DNA of 64,000 bases from Delphinapterus leucas (GCF_002288925.2 NW_022098036.1:39360679-39424678), one strand, 5' to 3'. Positions 1-14,587 are shown, numbered from the stretch's first letter. Translations and numbers: made by a program. The notes: generated by a model from the sequence alone, not told the origin.

Positions 1-3000
1 AGGGTGGAGGTTAAGATGTTCTCATGAAGACAGTTAAGAAAATATTGTGTACTACAACCAGGTCATCTACATCTTGGAAGTGAATAGTCTTTCACTTATT
101 AAAGATTCTGAGATGCCACATAATTAAGAACTTATTTAATTTTGATAATATGCTAGTTAAGTGCCACAGAACCCTTACACAAATGTAAGATATCACAGAC
201 TGACCTTTTTGCACATAATGTTCTGTCTTCTAACCCTGTACAGTAGACTTTACATGGTCACTCCAGTTCCCAATATCCAGTACTTAAGACATCAGAGAGA
301 TTATGTGTCTACACAGGTCATTTAACCTTATAATAGAATGTTATGCTTTCTGGGGTGCTGACATTTAAATATAGTAACTGGGCTACAGTGATATGAATTG
401 TTAAAAGTTACACTTTAAATCTAACACCAAGGTAAGATGGGATTCATGTGTTCATGTTTCCAATCAGGCAGGTTAACAGGAAATAAAAATGTTTTCCAGA
501 TGTTGTCTCCATTGCCATGCGTTTGTAGCAAATAGAAAAAAAATCCAGATATTTGATCCATTTTTTAACTTTTATGTACAGTAAACACACCTTGACCTAC
601 AAATTCCAATTTCCTTATTTTAACATGCCATTCTTTTAATTCTTGCCTTTCCGCTAAAAACAAACAGTAATGGCATAGAGGAAAGGGGGTCACACTTTAT
701 GGGTAGAATGTTTACTAACACTGATTTTTTTTAAAAGGTAACAATCAGTTATTAATTTTCTGCCTTTGAAGCCTTTGCTGCTTGTTCTCAAATATTACGT
801 CCTTTTGCCTAAATTCAACTTGGAACTCCGGCCTTTGTCGGGGGCTAGGGGATAGATACTAGGATGTATGCAGGATCCTTGCTGTGTAAGGGTCTTTCTT
901 TTGATAGAAATCACTCCCTCGACCACCAAAAATTATAGTAACAATTTCACCCATATACAAACATCAATGCCAGTGAAACCTCAGTGTATGTATGACTCTA
1001 GATGGTGGGCTTAGGAATCTAGATTTTGCTTTTTAAATTTGTCATTCATACCTCTAACCTGAAAGTTTCCTGGTGATGAGTAGAAAATATCACATATTTT
1101 TATACTGTTTCTACCTACTGAAAAGTCAAGAAAGGCTAGAAACATGAGAGATGATGGAAGGGTTTTTTAAGTGTATTTTTTACATACTCCTCCCTCTGCA
1201 TTCGGTCTCTTCTCCTTTAATAAGGAAAGGAGAGGACTCATTCTATTTATCATGTGTCTGCACAGCCCTGGAATCTAAAGCTAGATTAAAGCATTTCCAG
1301 AAGAGATGAAGTGCAGAATGACTGAGAGGGTTGTATATAGGTTTATGGATATATGTGAATACAGAAGTTTTATATCAGGTGTCACCTGATTTTTTTTCTT
1401 CCATGCAAATATTGAACTGGTCCTTTAAAAAAAATTTTCTTGCTCCACTGTTACTTAATAGAATGCAGAGGACTTACAGCTAACTTAAGATGAAATAATG
1501 GTAAATTTCGCATTATAATCCAGCCACCTAAAAGTTGACTCCCTTTCTTGATATCCAGACACAATATATGTATTGTCATTAGCAGTCAATGGAGATGCTT
1601 CAACTTATTTCTTCCACAAAATTTTGAACTATTTAAACCAGGGTCAATCTGAGCTAATTAGTGCCATACAAAAAAAGTAACATTACACTCCAGTTCTGAT
1701 GGATGGTATAGGCAGACAGTTTTTACCAGGAATGATCTGGTCATTTCTGAGTTCTCAGAGTCTAATAGGTTAAATTTGGTTGTGGCCCCATTGATCTAAA
1801 TGTCAGCCAGTGATACCTATTCACAGGAGGGTGGATTGTTACATCTGGTCTTATTGAAGTAATATTGGTGCATTTATTCCTCTGACAGTATATGTTAGCT
1901 TTATTTGGTTCTAGGTTATTATCAATGTGCATTTCTAAAATTTTACAGGTGAAATTTCCCCAAAAAATGCTACCTCCAAAAAGATAACCACTAGAGTATG
2001 AGCCTTTTTAAATTGTAGGGTTTTTGCCAACGGAACATGAAATAGGGATACGTTCACATGCAACAACCAAACGATCTCCATCCTCATGTTATATCAGGAG
2101 GGCTCTCACATGGTGTAACGCAGCCCTCACCTGTTGACTTCACAGTAGAGGCACCTCTGCCATCACTGAAGTTTGAAAATACAGCACAAGGGAAGACAGG
2201 GGAGGACAAATTAGAAGGTGCAAGTTTGTGGCAGTTCATACTTAGCTTAATGTAGCCTCCTTTAGGTGAAACACAAAAGGAAATTTTCTTTTCTGCCACT
2301 TACTTTAAATTCCCAGTTATCAAACTAAAGAGAGAATTTAGGAGAGATAGCTGAGTTTACTGTATCAATTTGGGTATTATCTTTCGCAAGTCTTTTTATA
2401 ATTATCTGCTCTCTACACGATGACTTTTCAGCATCTATCAAGGTACTGTTACACACTGTGTCCCCTTCATAAGGCATTAGGTGATTATGACTTCTAGGAC
2501 CAGTAAATGAAGCATAAATTGTAAGAGACTGTGTTTAGAAAATTCATAAGATGGTATGTTTATCCCTCATCCGGGAATGAGAATCAACAAAGCCGTTGCC
2601 ATGGTGCTCTGCCTCCGAGAAAGGCACCTCTCTTCCCCACCCCCATTGCTGTGCACCACTGTGCTGTGGTATATTCTTCTGTCTGCTCTGCATGCTATTT
2701 AGAATTTAGATCCTGGATTCTTCACTTTGAAGTTTCTTTCTTTCTGTCCCAGTATGACCTAAACCACTTAGTTGTTTGATAGAAAAGTAGTCAGAAGTTC
2801 CCACATTAAGGCTGAATCCTAAATAACCTGTTGAAAAGATACATTGATTCTAATTTTTCTCTTTCCTATCTCTCATATGTTTGAGTATAATAATCCTGAA
2901 GGTAGAAGAAAGGAAACACATGACATTAATTTATCACAGCTAAATATATAGAATGAATTTGCAATGCTAGATTTACAATAAAGCAAAACTATTAGAATCA

Positions 3001-4151
3001 AAGATTATAAGTACAAATTAAATATTCCTTAATACAAATCCAAAAAAAAGTAACATAAAATAGAAGGCACGCATAAACTAAAATTTTTAATTAAATGTTT
3101 TTATAAAATGTTGCTGCTTTTATAAAGTCCTTTGCTTTTAGTGACTAGTTTCCATTAATTACATAAGAATTCTCTTTGCAATTTGAGTCAGGAGAATTTT
3201 TGTCTTGATCTCCAAATGGCATTTCCTCCCAGTCTTCGAAACAACTTATATTCACCCCATGGATATGTCATCAATCTGTAATGTGTGAATAGACACTATT
3301 CTTTCCTATATTTGACCAAATGTTTCATTTCCTGAAAATTAAATTACTTAAATGCAACAAACAGATGGTCAGAAAGTCCTGTAGTAGCTTACTCTGCCAT
3401 GAAATTTATTGTCCAAATCCCTGAGCTAGGCCTGAGAAGTTAGCAAAAATTCTTTCTGAACTCTACTATTCCACAGTTGATGTTACAGTCATCAAACCAT
3501 TTTTAAGTTAATTAAGTTACTTTAGACTTCAGAAGGGAAATGTTGAAAAGCTATTTCATATTTTATATACAAAATTAAAATTGTGAACAAGTCACATCAA
3601 CTACTTTGGTTAAAGCTCATCTTAGAGTTGATCTTAAGGTATTAAAAAGATAATATGAATCATACATGACAGAAAATAGTGACTTTAATTTTTTTCTATC
3701 TCTAGTCTTCAAATATTATCTTCTCTAGGCTAAATAAATGCTTCTCATCAGTATAGTAGAGAGAATTTGGATGATGAAGGCATGATTCTTTGTATTCCAT
3801 TTTCTTTTGTTATTGTCAAATGTAAAAACAAGTTTGGTCATTTGGTTCAGTGCAAAAAAATTATGGGTCTTGAGTAGGCATCTATGATGGCCTTGTCTCA
3901 ACCATATATAATAAACCCAAAAAAATATCAACTTATTGTATATCAGCTATACAGAAAAAATGAAGTCATTTTGCTATTGGAAAGATTTTTCAGCTACCAC
4001 TCAATGTATTCTTTAGCAAACCTATAAAATATAAAGGTTTTGGTAAAAGACCAAGGGCCAGTTGCAATGAACATATGAGTTTAAACTTTTCTAAGACACT
4101 TTTTTTTACCAGTTGTGTATACATGACCTTTAGTTCAATGCATTCATTGAC

Positions 4152-4237
4152 TATACTTTTTTCTAAAATATATACCTAACTATATTCAAAGTCCTATACT
4201 TTTTTCTAAAATATATCCCTAACTATATTCAAAGTCC
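4152..4237. repeat. 43-bp tandem duplication
   Basis: Two head-to-tail copies (4152-4194 and 4195-4237) both begin TATACTTTTTTC and end AAAGTCC. They differ at one position (ATACC versus ATCCC). The near identity suggests a recent local duplication in the intron. Confidence 0.9.
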
Positions 4238-5429
4238 TTTATCGAGAAATAGAAAAATTTTCCCTTATCCTTTTCATAAAGATGCTGTTAAAGGAGAATT
4301 GTACAGTCCTTCAGAGTCTACAGGGAACATGGCACAAAATAATTGACAGTAAACAATCTCATTAATCTATTCCATACTTTTGGCCTGGAACATTTTAGGA
4401 ATATACCAATTAGATAAGCACATGTTAAAGTCCTACCTTCTGAATAGGGGCCTCTCAAGTCTTCTTGTTGAGTGGTGGAAAGGAAAAAGGAGTATACTGA
4501 CTGAAGGACTTAAGTACCACTAGGAACTCATATGCTTAGAAAAATACAAGTAGAGGCGCATGAGGGTTGACACTGTGCATATATTCGAATAATTTAGGTA
4601 GGAGAGATTCCTGGTCATCTTCTGACTCTCCCCCCAACCTTCACAGCCTACGACAAGGGCAGCAGAAGCAGCAGGCTGAGCCACTACCACACCACTTGTG
4701 TCCTCCCCTGCCCTCCTTGGGTCCTGGAGGTCTCACTCCCTTAACTTTTGTCTTCTCCTTCACGCTCTAGGTTTTCCTATCTAAACACAAGGGACCTGCT
4801 TGCTTTGCTGCCTACTTCTGTTGGTCTGCTCCTTTCCTATTCATTGTTCCCACTCCCCACCTAGACAAGGCCTTGGCCAATTAAGGAAGCCAAACTCCCA
4901 AGAACACTGCTTGAGTGCTTAAAGTTAGAGTAAATAGAAGAAAGAATCAGTTAAGAAGATACTCAGAAGAGGAAGGTATACTTATCACATCTCATAGTGG
5001 ACTTGTCCCGGGAGAATCATGACTCTGGCAGGACTCTCATGTCATCCTTAAAGCTTCTTCTGTGATCACTGATTTAAAAGAGGACAGCTGAGATGCTTGG
5101 ATACCCAGAGGCTGGTGGTCTGTCTAGTTGTTGTGACAGCCTGGGCACAGGTTCAGGTATGAACCATGCTGTCACTGGTCTTCCATACTGCGTATCGAAC
5201 AGATATATGGAGTCATTAATTAAAGTCTCCCACCTAAGGATCTGGCACTCCCACAGTGGTCAAAGCCAACCAGCTATCTGGTCCTATTGGTAGGCAGTTG
5301 GGACAAAGAAATTTAAGAGTAGTGACAGTGTGAGCTTTGTTAATCCCACAGTTGTCCCATGTACTTGAGCTCTGACCAGGAGAGAATAACTCTGGGGGCC
5401 TAGTCTATCTGAAGTAGCAAGATTTGACA

Positions 5430-5830
5430 GTTTCAAGAATAATCACTCCAGCCCTCGAGAGGTGAATGGCCATTGGGTGGGTGTGCAGGCATCTCTCAGA
5501 CTACATTCAGTACCTTGCTGTACCATGACCACATTATACTGCATGATTGGGCACCAAGGCCTCAGAATCAGAAAGACCCATCAGATGTCTGAGGTGGAGA
5601 TCACAATTGCCAAAGTAGTGGAAGGGCACCCAGAGAGACAGGTTATCATCACGGGAGCTACTGCCAACCACAGCCGTAGCTCCATGTTGAGTTGATGCCA
5701 GGCTCTCTATGCCGATGAGTAGCATGGAAGACAATGACAGTGCAGATTCACCCACATCCCCTCTACTGCTCACCACCCAGCATCTGTCTGTGAGGTCTGA
5801 AGAGTGAACCATTTCAGGTTTCCAATAATT
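5430..5830 (+). pseudogene. PCBP2-like processed pseudogene (third KH domain, C-terminus and 3' UTR)
   Basis: Conceptual translation from about 5430 gives a degraded match to the end of poly(rC)-binding protein 2, an RNA-binding KH-domain protein. HSSPREVNGHWVGVQAS resembles the PCBP linker SSSPEVKGYWAGLDAS. It is followed by CMIGHQGLRIRKTHQMS, resembling the KH3 core CIIGRQGAKINEIRQMS, and then KVVEGHPERQVIITGATA, resembling NPVEGSTDRQVTITGSAA. The exon sequences are fused without introns. A premature TGA lies at 5693-5695. From about 5735 to 5830 the sequence tracks the PCBP2 3' UTR as I remember it (a run near GTGCAGATTCACCC). Diverged sequence possibly from the same retrocopy continues to an A-rich stretch near 6055, and weak similarity may extend 5' to about 5100. 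This is a dead retrocopy in the sense orientation of PRKD1. The assignment to PCBP2 rather than PCBP1 or PCBP3 rests mainly on the 3' UTR resemblance. Confidence 0.75.
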
Positions 5831-6847
5831 GGTGGAATTTTAATTTTATTGCTCGCTGAGATTTTTTTCCCCTAGAATAAAGGATGCAATTTCTTCTGCC
5901 TGTTCAGCTGTTAGCACATTAAAGTTAGTCCCTATTTTTTTCTTTTGGTGGTTTTTATTCGTGATGATTTTTTTCCCCATTTTTCATTGAAATATAAGTG
6001 GAATATGTAATAGTTCTTTTAATGTTAGGATTTTTTGTTGTCATGTGCAGAAAAAAAATATTAAAAGTCAAATGATCAAAGGCTTTTGTTGATGACCCCA
6101 GACCAACATTCAGACTTAAGCATCATTACAAGGGCCCATCTAATGCTAAAAGTAACTTTACTTGACATGTGTGACAACCTGTCAAGCCAAATTCAGCCTA
6201 TCATTATTGGCCATTACTTTATTGTGGAAATATTTATTGAGTGCTTGAGAACCATGCAGCACTACAACATAGCATGGTGTCCTGAACAAAACAGGGCTCA
6301 ATAATCATTTCTTTTCTGTTTTCATGGGGGTCTTTACTCTGTGTAAGAGCTTCTGGAGCAAACTAGAGCAGCCTCCAAGAGCAGAGCAGTGCCAAAAGGT
6401 TTTGACTAACGTGCTTCATCAGTGCAGTCAGATGCACTCGATGAACATACTTCATCTTGTCTACCTTAAATTTCTACGAAGTGTGTAGAGATGGCCTAGT
6501 AAACTTATTTAGGACAGTATGCTTAATATTGGAGATGATCCTAAGAAATTACAGATTTCTCAGTATGGTATTCTAATTAAAACCTAATTAGCAATTCACT
6601 GTGTTGGAACTTGGATTTGTAGCATAGAAAAAAAAAATTCACTATGCACAGAAAGTAAAGATGTATTTTTTGGAGACATTAGAATTTCAAAAATATAAGG
6701 CAGCACATGTGGAATTTAGAGGTGTTAAAAATCTTAAGTGTGGGTTTCTCCACAGCTTTAAACGTGAACAGTTTTGTATAATCAGTGAGCTTGCCAAACA
6801 GTATCAAAAAACTCATTTTCTTCAAGTGCTTTATTTATCTTTAATAG

Positions 6848-8898
<2,051 letters not shown>

Positions 8899-9164
8899 TA
8901 ATCATTGTGTTATATTATTAATTCAGTTGTGAATTTTTAAATTGATAAATGCTTATTGCAAATTGCCCACTAAGGCAGGGGCACAAATTTATTGAGGTGG
9001 ATGGAGCAGTAAAGGAAATGGAGACAAAAATATCTACTGGTAAAAAGTATATGTATTATAGAGAAATTGAGAAATACACATTAAAAGGTAAATGAAATAA
9101 AGAGAAACTGTTAATATTTGGTGTATTTCCTTAGAACTTATAAATGTTTACACATTGATATAAT

Positions 9165-9300
9165 GGTAATACTTGATCTTTACTAACAGTACTCTTTTAT
9201 TTACTATATGCCTATTTCTATGTTAAGCACTTTTAACTTATTATGGGCACAAGAACCTTATGATATTGATATTTTAATTGTCACATTACATATATTAGTA
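9165..9300 (-). repeat. MIR SINE fragment (possible)
   Basis: The order of phrases (TATATGCC, TTAAGCACTTTTAAC, then TTATGATATTGATATTTTAATTGT) follows antisense MIR, but divergence is high. It may be the left half of the MIR seen at 9985, split by later insertions. Confidence 0.4.
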
Positions 9301-9520
9301 TACCGCATTCTTTGTATACTGTTTTCCTATATGTGACATTAGAGCATGTATAATATTTTATACATATTCCCTGCTATTATATTTTTAGGTTATTTCTATT
9401 TGTTCAGTGTTAGATAACCTTTATGTATAATTTCTTATATGTATCTCTGATGCTTTTTTTTAGGATAGATTACCTTGGCAGTGTTGCATTATTTAAAATT
9501 AAATTCTTCTTAATAAATGT

Positions 9521-9625
9521 TTCCTTCTCAAAGGAAGAGTGGTAGATAGTTTTAATTCCTTCTTAAAGGAAGAGTGATAGATAGTTTTAATTCCTTCTTA
9601 AAGGAAGAGTGATAGATAGTTTTAA
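9521..9625. repeat. 35-bp tandem repeat, three copies
   Basis: Units start at 9531, 9566 and 9601, each AAGGAAGAGTGRTAGATAGT followed by TTTAA. They are separated by TTCCTTCTTA, which also precedes the first unit as TTCCTTCTCA at 9521. Copies two and three are identical over the shared part; copy one has GGTAG for GATAG. Each junction TTCCTTCTTAAAGGAAGA is a small inverted repeat. Confidence 0.92.
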
Positions 9626-9689
9626 AAGAAGTGGCGGGGCAGTCAGGGCAGTGAAAATGGCTCACTGCATGCTTCAGAAAGCAGTTCCT

Positions 9690-9895
9690 GGGCTCCCCTG
9701 GTGGCGCAGTGGTTGAGAGTCCGCCTGCCGATGCAGGGGACACGGGTTCGCGCCCCAGTCCGGGAAGATCCCACATGCCACAGAGCGGCTGGGCCCGTGA
9801 GCCATGGCCGCTGAGCCTGCGCGTCCGGAGCCTGTGCTCTGCAACGGGGGAGGCCACAGCAGTGAGAGGCCCACGTACCGTAAAAAAAAAGAAAA
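9690..9895 (+). mobile_element. CHR-type tRNA-derived SINE, full length
   Basis: It starts GGGCTCCCCTGGTGGCGCAG, with an A-box-like TGGCGCAGTGG and B-box-like GGTTCGCGCCC from the tRNA-derived head. The CHR body (GAGCCTGCGCGTCCGGAGCC) follows, then an A-rich tail. Flanking direct repeats AGAAAGCAGTTCCT (9676-9689 and 9896-9909) are a perfect 14-bp target-site duplication. Open reading frames through it are spurious. Confidence 0.95.
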
Positions 9896-9937
9896 AGAAA
9901 GCAGTTCCTCATGAACGTGCTTTAGAGTTTATTTAAA

Positions 9938-9961
9938 TCACACACACACACACACACACAC
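9938..9961. repeat. (CA)n microsatellite
   Basis: About 12 uninterrupted CA dinucleotides, 29 bp after the SINE's target-site duplication. Confidence 0.95.
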
Positions 9962-9984
9962 AAAATGTGAAGATAGGTTTAACT

Positions 9985-10130
9985 ATTATATCTATATTTC
10001 AAGTGAGAACACTGAATCAAAAGAAATGAACCACTTGGCAAAATCACAAAGCTAGTAAGTGGCAGAGCCAGAATTTATACCCAGATGTTCTGAGCGTACA
10101 TTCTGTAACCACTGGTCCTGCTTCCTTTTT
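9985..10130 (-). repeat. MIR SINE fragment
   Basis: GCAAAATCACAAAGCTAGTAAG, then GGCAGAGCCAGAATTTATACCCAGA, matches the antisense MIR core (ancient mammalian tRNA-derived SINE). Confidence 0.6.
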
Positions 10131-10363
10131 AGTTTTCAGGCAACATCTAGCTCTAAGTTTGTTGAGATTTTCCACCACTTAAAGAGGCAAATACATTCAT
10201 AGATAAACATCTGTTTGATACCTGTTATTGCACATGGTGGTGCAGAAATTGGAAAAGAGCATGTATAAATTGCTTGGACAATTAGTTCTTAGACTACATT
10301 CATATTAAATGGCACAGTCCATCTATTATCAGAGCTTTGAGTTACTATTGGCAGCAACCTTTT

Positions 10364-10437
10364 TAAAAAAATTGTATTGAAGTATAGTTGATTTACAATG
10401 TTGTGTTAATTTCCTCTGTACAGCAAAGTGACTCAGC

Positions 10438-10468
<31 letters not shown>

Positions 10469-11283
10469 ATACACACACATTATATATCTATATACACATT
10501 ATATATCTATATATATCACATTATATATATATACGTTTTTATATTCTTTTCCATTATGGTTTGTCACAGGACATTGAATATAGTCCCCTGTGCTATACAG
10601 TAGGACCTTATTGTTTATCCATCCTATATATAATTGTCTGCCTCTGCTAATCCAAAACGCCCATTCCTTCCCTCCCCTCCCCTCCTTGGCAACTACAAGT
10701 CTGTTCTCTATATCTGTGAGTCTGTTTTTGTTTTGTAGATATGTTGATTTGTATCGTATTTTAGATTCCACATATAAGTAATATCATATGGTATTTGTCT
10801 TTTTCTCTGTCTGACTTACTTCACTTAGTATGATAATCTCTAGGTCCATCCATGTTGCTGCAAATGGCAATATTGCATTGTTCTTGATGGCTGAGTAACA
10901 TTCCATTGTACATATATACCACATCTTCTTTATCCGTTCCTCTGTCAATGGCCATTTACGTTGCTTCCATGTCTTGGCTATTGTAAATAGTGCTGCTGTG
11001 AACATAGGGGTGCATGTATCTTTTCGAATTATAGTTTTATCTGGGTATATGTCCAGGAGTGGGATTGCTGGATCATATGGAACTCTATTTTTGGTATTTT
11101 GAGGAACCTCCACACTGTTTTCCATAGTGACTGCACCAATTTACATTCCCACCAACAGTGTAGGAGGGTTCCCTTTTGTCCACAACCTCGCCAGCATTTA
11201 TTATTTGGAGACTTTTTGATGATGGCCATTCTGAGTGTGAGGTGTGAGGTGATACCTCATTGTAGTTTTGATTTTGTCAACAA
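10364..11283 (-). mobile_element. 5'-truncated L1 (LINE-1), ORF2 C-terminus and 3' UTR
   Basis: On the minus strand this reads the end of L1 ORF2 ([17 protein letters not shown], the Cys-rich C-terminal region; then [14 protein letters not shown] and WYICTMECYSAIKNNAILPF). The artiodactyl/cetacean-type L1 3' UTR follows, ending in TTTACAATGTTGTG and AATACAATTT read from the other strand. The ORF is broken by frameshifts, so this is a dead copy. The UTR contains an expanded (TA)n at 10440-10533. The flanks share CAACCTTT (10357 and 11279), consistent with a short target-site duplication. About 0.9 kb of a roughly 6-kb element remains. Confidence 0.92.
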
Positions 11284-12807
11284 CCTTTAACATCATTTAA
11301 TTAGTTGTAAATCATAGCTAGGTGGATATATTTTGAAGGAATCTGTGACCTTAAAAAGAACTACCATGTAGCCGAAGGATTAATGAAATATTTAGGATAA
11401 TTCAATAGATAAAAGGGAAGTGTAATTCTTTTACTCATCCAGGAGGCAGAAAGGAGAGAATTATCAAATAACCTTGTGACCTAACCTTGTCAGGGAACAT
11501 TACCTTTAAATACAGTTAAAGGTATGTTTGATATCTATAATCTAGAAATCCAGTAGGATAACTTGATGTTGTTACCACAGTGCAAATCTGAAATATCTCT
11601 AAAGCCAGTCATACATTTTCCTGTTATGCAAGAATAGGACATTAAGAAAATAACCTTCACATTAAAAATTTTTTTTCTTGCAGTAGTGGAACAAATGATG
11701 CCCACTCTCGGAAATATGCTGGCCTTCTGTGTAGATAGAAGCTATAGATTATGAATGTTTAATTATCACTAGTAATAGAAACCAGAGGCATAGATATCAA
11801 TAGCTCAAGAAACTCTTGTTGGGAAACCACAGTATACATGCATAAGTAATATGAATGTAAAGGGCAAAACATAAAATATCCTTCAAGTTTTCATAAAATG
11901 CCCTTGAAAGTTTGTTGGGGAGATGAGTTATATGAACTTGGGAAAATGATCATTTATTTCCTTGAATTGTTAGCTTGGTATAAAATCAGGGTCTCCAAGT
12001 TCAGAGGAGGGAGAATCACTGTGGACTTGACTAGTCAGAATTGCATTTTCAGGGGAGATGGAACTTAGGCCAGTCACTGAACAAAGAAAAGGAAGAGATA
12101 CAGCGTTTTACAAAGAGGGAATTACATGGGATTATTCAAGGGGCATTTATATTTGACCAGAAAGAACACATTTTACTTGGCTATAGATATGTCTAAGCAC
12201 TAAAAATGTCCTGCCACTCAGACAAGGTGATGTGGAAACCAGCTCAGGTAGAATCTCCTTCTTCTAAATGACTCAAGTATCAGTTTGGGGGTTAACTGGC
12301 CTCTCTTCTCAGTATCTTTTTCTAGTTCATCCTTGCCTTTGAGGCACAGGAGTTGTACTATTTGCTAAATGAAGCTCAGATGGCAAATGAGTTACCTACC
12401 TGCTGGTGTACGAACAGAAGTGTATTATTGAATATAAAGAAAAGCGAATTAAATTATGTCATAATATTAGCTGAGGTGTTACAAAAGTAATTACCGGCCC
12501 AGGTTCTATTCCACTGTCTTTTTGGGAACTAATAATTTCCTGATTAGATATTATCACAGGGCCAGTACCAAATAATTTTAAGAACCTAGGATCTGATGAA
12601 TACGCAAGCAAACTAGTATCGGGCCAAGGGTGGTCACAACTGAAATTAGTGAATTTTCAGTCTCAGGATACTGTAAACCACACCAGAACCACTAAAATTC
12701 CAGATGCAAGGAAGTAAACATCTAGGCACCTCAGTGACTCTGAATCAAAGGTAAGGATCAGCAGTGAAGCAGTTTGTGATGTTGTACTTCCTGCCATTCT
12801 AATTAGC

Positions 12808-12935
12808 CATCACTTACCTTTTCTGAGCTTCAGTTTCTCATCTGTAAAACAGGGTAATGATTCCTGCCCATATAATGAAGTTGTAATAGAGACTGAAAGA
12901 GATAAAAGATGTGAAAGGCATTTATAGAACGCAGG
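12808..12935 (+). repeat. MIR SINE fragment
   Basis: CTGAGCTTCAGTTTCTCATC, then TGTAAAACAGGGTAATGATT, is the sense MIR core. Confidence 0.65.
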
Positions 12936-13251
12936 TGTGGGGTGAGCCAAGGATTTGGATCTAGGAAAAGGATAGCAGAACACTAAGCTAAGCAGTTGCT
13001 CTGGCGAGTAACCAAGAATTGATTGTATAATTTTAGAAATTATATGCAAACTGATGTGCACATTTCCCAAGTGTTCTTCAGAAAAATTGTTAGTTGTACT
13101 TTTTTTCTTGGCATGAAAAAGCAAAAGATAAAAGAAAGTTGTAAGGTCTTTGTAACGTACGTAGATGTGTCAGGAAGAGAAAATTCCTTTATCGTGCTTT
13201 TTTTTTTTTCTGTTAGTGTAGACATGGACTCAGTAAAATATAATACTATAT

Positions 13252-13430
13252 ATTGAAGTGCTTGAGCTATCATTGTGTCATTTGATCCTCACAGCAATCC
13301 TCTAATAAGTAACTTGATTTAGTCTCTATGTTAGAAACCAGAAAGGTTCAATAATTTGCCTAAGGTCACACAGTGGTAGGGCTTGGACTTGAAATCATTG
13401 GTTTCTCTCCATTCTTTACAGCATACATTG
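13252..13430 (-). repeat. MIR SINE
   Basis: TTTGATCCTCACAGCAATCC, then AATTTGCCTAAGGTCACACA and GTGGTAGGGCTTGGACTTGAA, is antisense MIR. Confidence 0.72.
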
Positions 13431-13584
13431 TTGCACACCAAAGGGTGCTTATTTCTAATGTCTTGCTATTTAGCAACCTATAGGGAATATTTTAAACTCA
13501 TTAATTATTCTTGCTATTATAATATAATAAGCTGAGTATTGGCATTAGAGATACGCTTACCAATAATTTATCAGTGAGTTAATC

Positions 13585-13990
13585 AGGACTCTTGCATGCA
13601 AATAATAGAAACTTATCTCTAAGTTAGACAGAGATAATTTATTGACTCACACAACTAGGGAAGTCCAGAAGGTGAACTCCATTCATCTGGATCCTATAGT
13701 TCAAGTGTCACATTTCTCTCTCTTACCTCTGCTTTACTTTATGATGGCTTCCTTCTCAGGTGGGCTTTTCATGTGGTACAAAGTGATCTCCCAGCAGCTC
13801 CAGGCTTACAGGCTACCCATTGTACATGACTCAGAATGAAACCATAATTATCTGTCAGTAGCTGTAGAGTCTCTGAAAGGGGCACTGATTGGCTGCCCTT
13901 AAATCCTGTAATACCCTGGGAACAATCACATTGTCACTGCAGGAGCCTGGCTCTGATTGGCACTGTGGATGATGGAGAGCCCCTCCAGGT
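13585..13990. repeat. Old interspersed repeat remnant, family unassigned
   Basis: Phrases such as TTTATTGACTCACACAACTA, GGAAGTCCAGAAGGT and CTCCCAGCAGCTCCAGGCTT recur in many mammalian introns and read as a degraded medium-reiteration element. I cannot name the family by eye. Confidence 0.4.
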
Positions 13991-14224
13991 TGGAGAGAGG
14001 AAGTTCCTGCAGGGAAAAGATACTAGGCTAAAAACAAACACAAAAGCATTAACAGATGTCCGTTATAAAAATAGATTTTTTTGTGAATTAAAGCATGACT
14101 TGAAAAATGAGAAAAAAATTGGGGAAAATTCAACTTAGCAAATGTTACAGGTAAAATGGTAATAGTTAAATTAAATAAATTAAATAAATTTTGAAAGAAA
14201 AAAATAAGAATAACTAATCTTCTA

Positions 14225-14450
14225 TAACCTTTGCACTGTAGCCAAGCACTACTTTACACACTTTACATATATGAACTTATTTAATTGTCCCCAACCTTTG
14301 AGTAGATACTGTAATTGTTTCCATTTTAAAGATGAGGCACTGCAGACATAGAAGGTTAAGTGGCTTCCCTGGGTGGGGCTAGGGTGCAAATCCTGTCAGC
14401 CTGCTCCAAGGCAGATGCTCTTACTCATTGCATTTACAGCCACTTGATTA
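14225..14450 (-). repeat. MIR SINE, nearly full length
   Basis: CCAAGCACTACTTTACACAC, ATGAACTTATTTAATTGTCC, CATTTTAAAGATGAGGCACT and AGAAGGTTAAGTGGCTTCCC follow antisense MIR order throughout. Confidence 0.75.
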
Positions 14451-14587
14451 TCCTTTCTAATGGATTTAGCCATGCTGTCACATTAAATTTTTAATATGTT
14501 TTCACTAGCTTCGAGCTAGTGTAGCAACACAATTTTTAATAATGTCTAAAAAGAGAGGGAAACAGGATCATGTTGTGATAAAGACCT

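Larger units (their letters stand above)
1..6847 (+). other. PRKD1: PRKD1 intron (3' part), 5' boundary outside window
   Basis: This is the intron preceding the first visible PRKD1 coding exon. It ends with a TTTATCTTTAATAG acceptor at 6847. I looked for the preceding PRKD1 exon, which encodes the end of the kinase N-lobe (a stretch ending near NEVAILQ), and did not find it, so the intron very likely extends upstream of base 1. Contents: AT-rich unique sequence, a 43-bp tandem duplication at 4152-4237 and a PCBP2-like processed pseudogene around 5430-5830. Bases 1-4150 and 6070-6840 show no other gene or recognisable repeat by eye. Confidence 0.75.

Noticed and set aside
2058..2255. Possible small coding exon or pseudogene (65 codons)
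   Set aside because: Frames exist on both strands over the same bases and nothing matches a known protein or PRKD1 exon.
9690..9895. tRNA gene suggested by A-box and B-box motifs
   Set aside because: The boxes belong to the tRNA-derived head of a SINE; no cloverleaf or anticodon stem is intact.
9938..9961. CRISPR-like short repeats among the microsatellites and tandem arrays
   Set aside because: All are simple repeats or contiguous tandem units with no spacers, in a mammalian genome.
10784..11229. Frames resembling a real protein on the minus strand
   Set aside because: They are the C-terminus of L1 ORF2 in a truncated, frameshifted copy, not a host gene.
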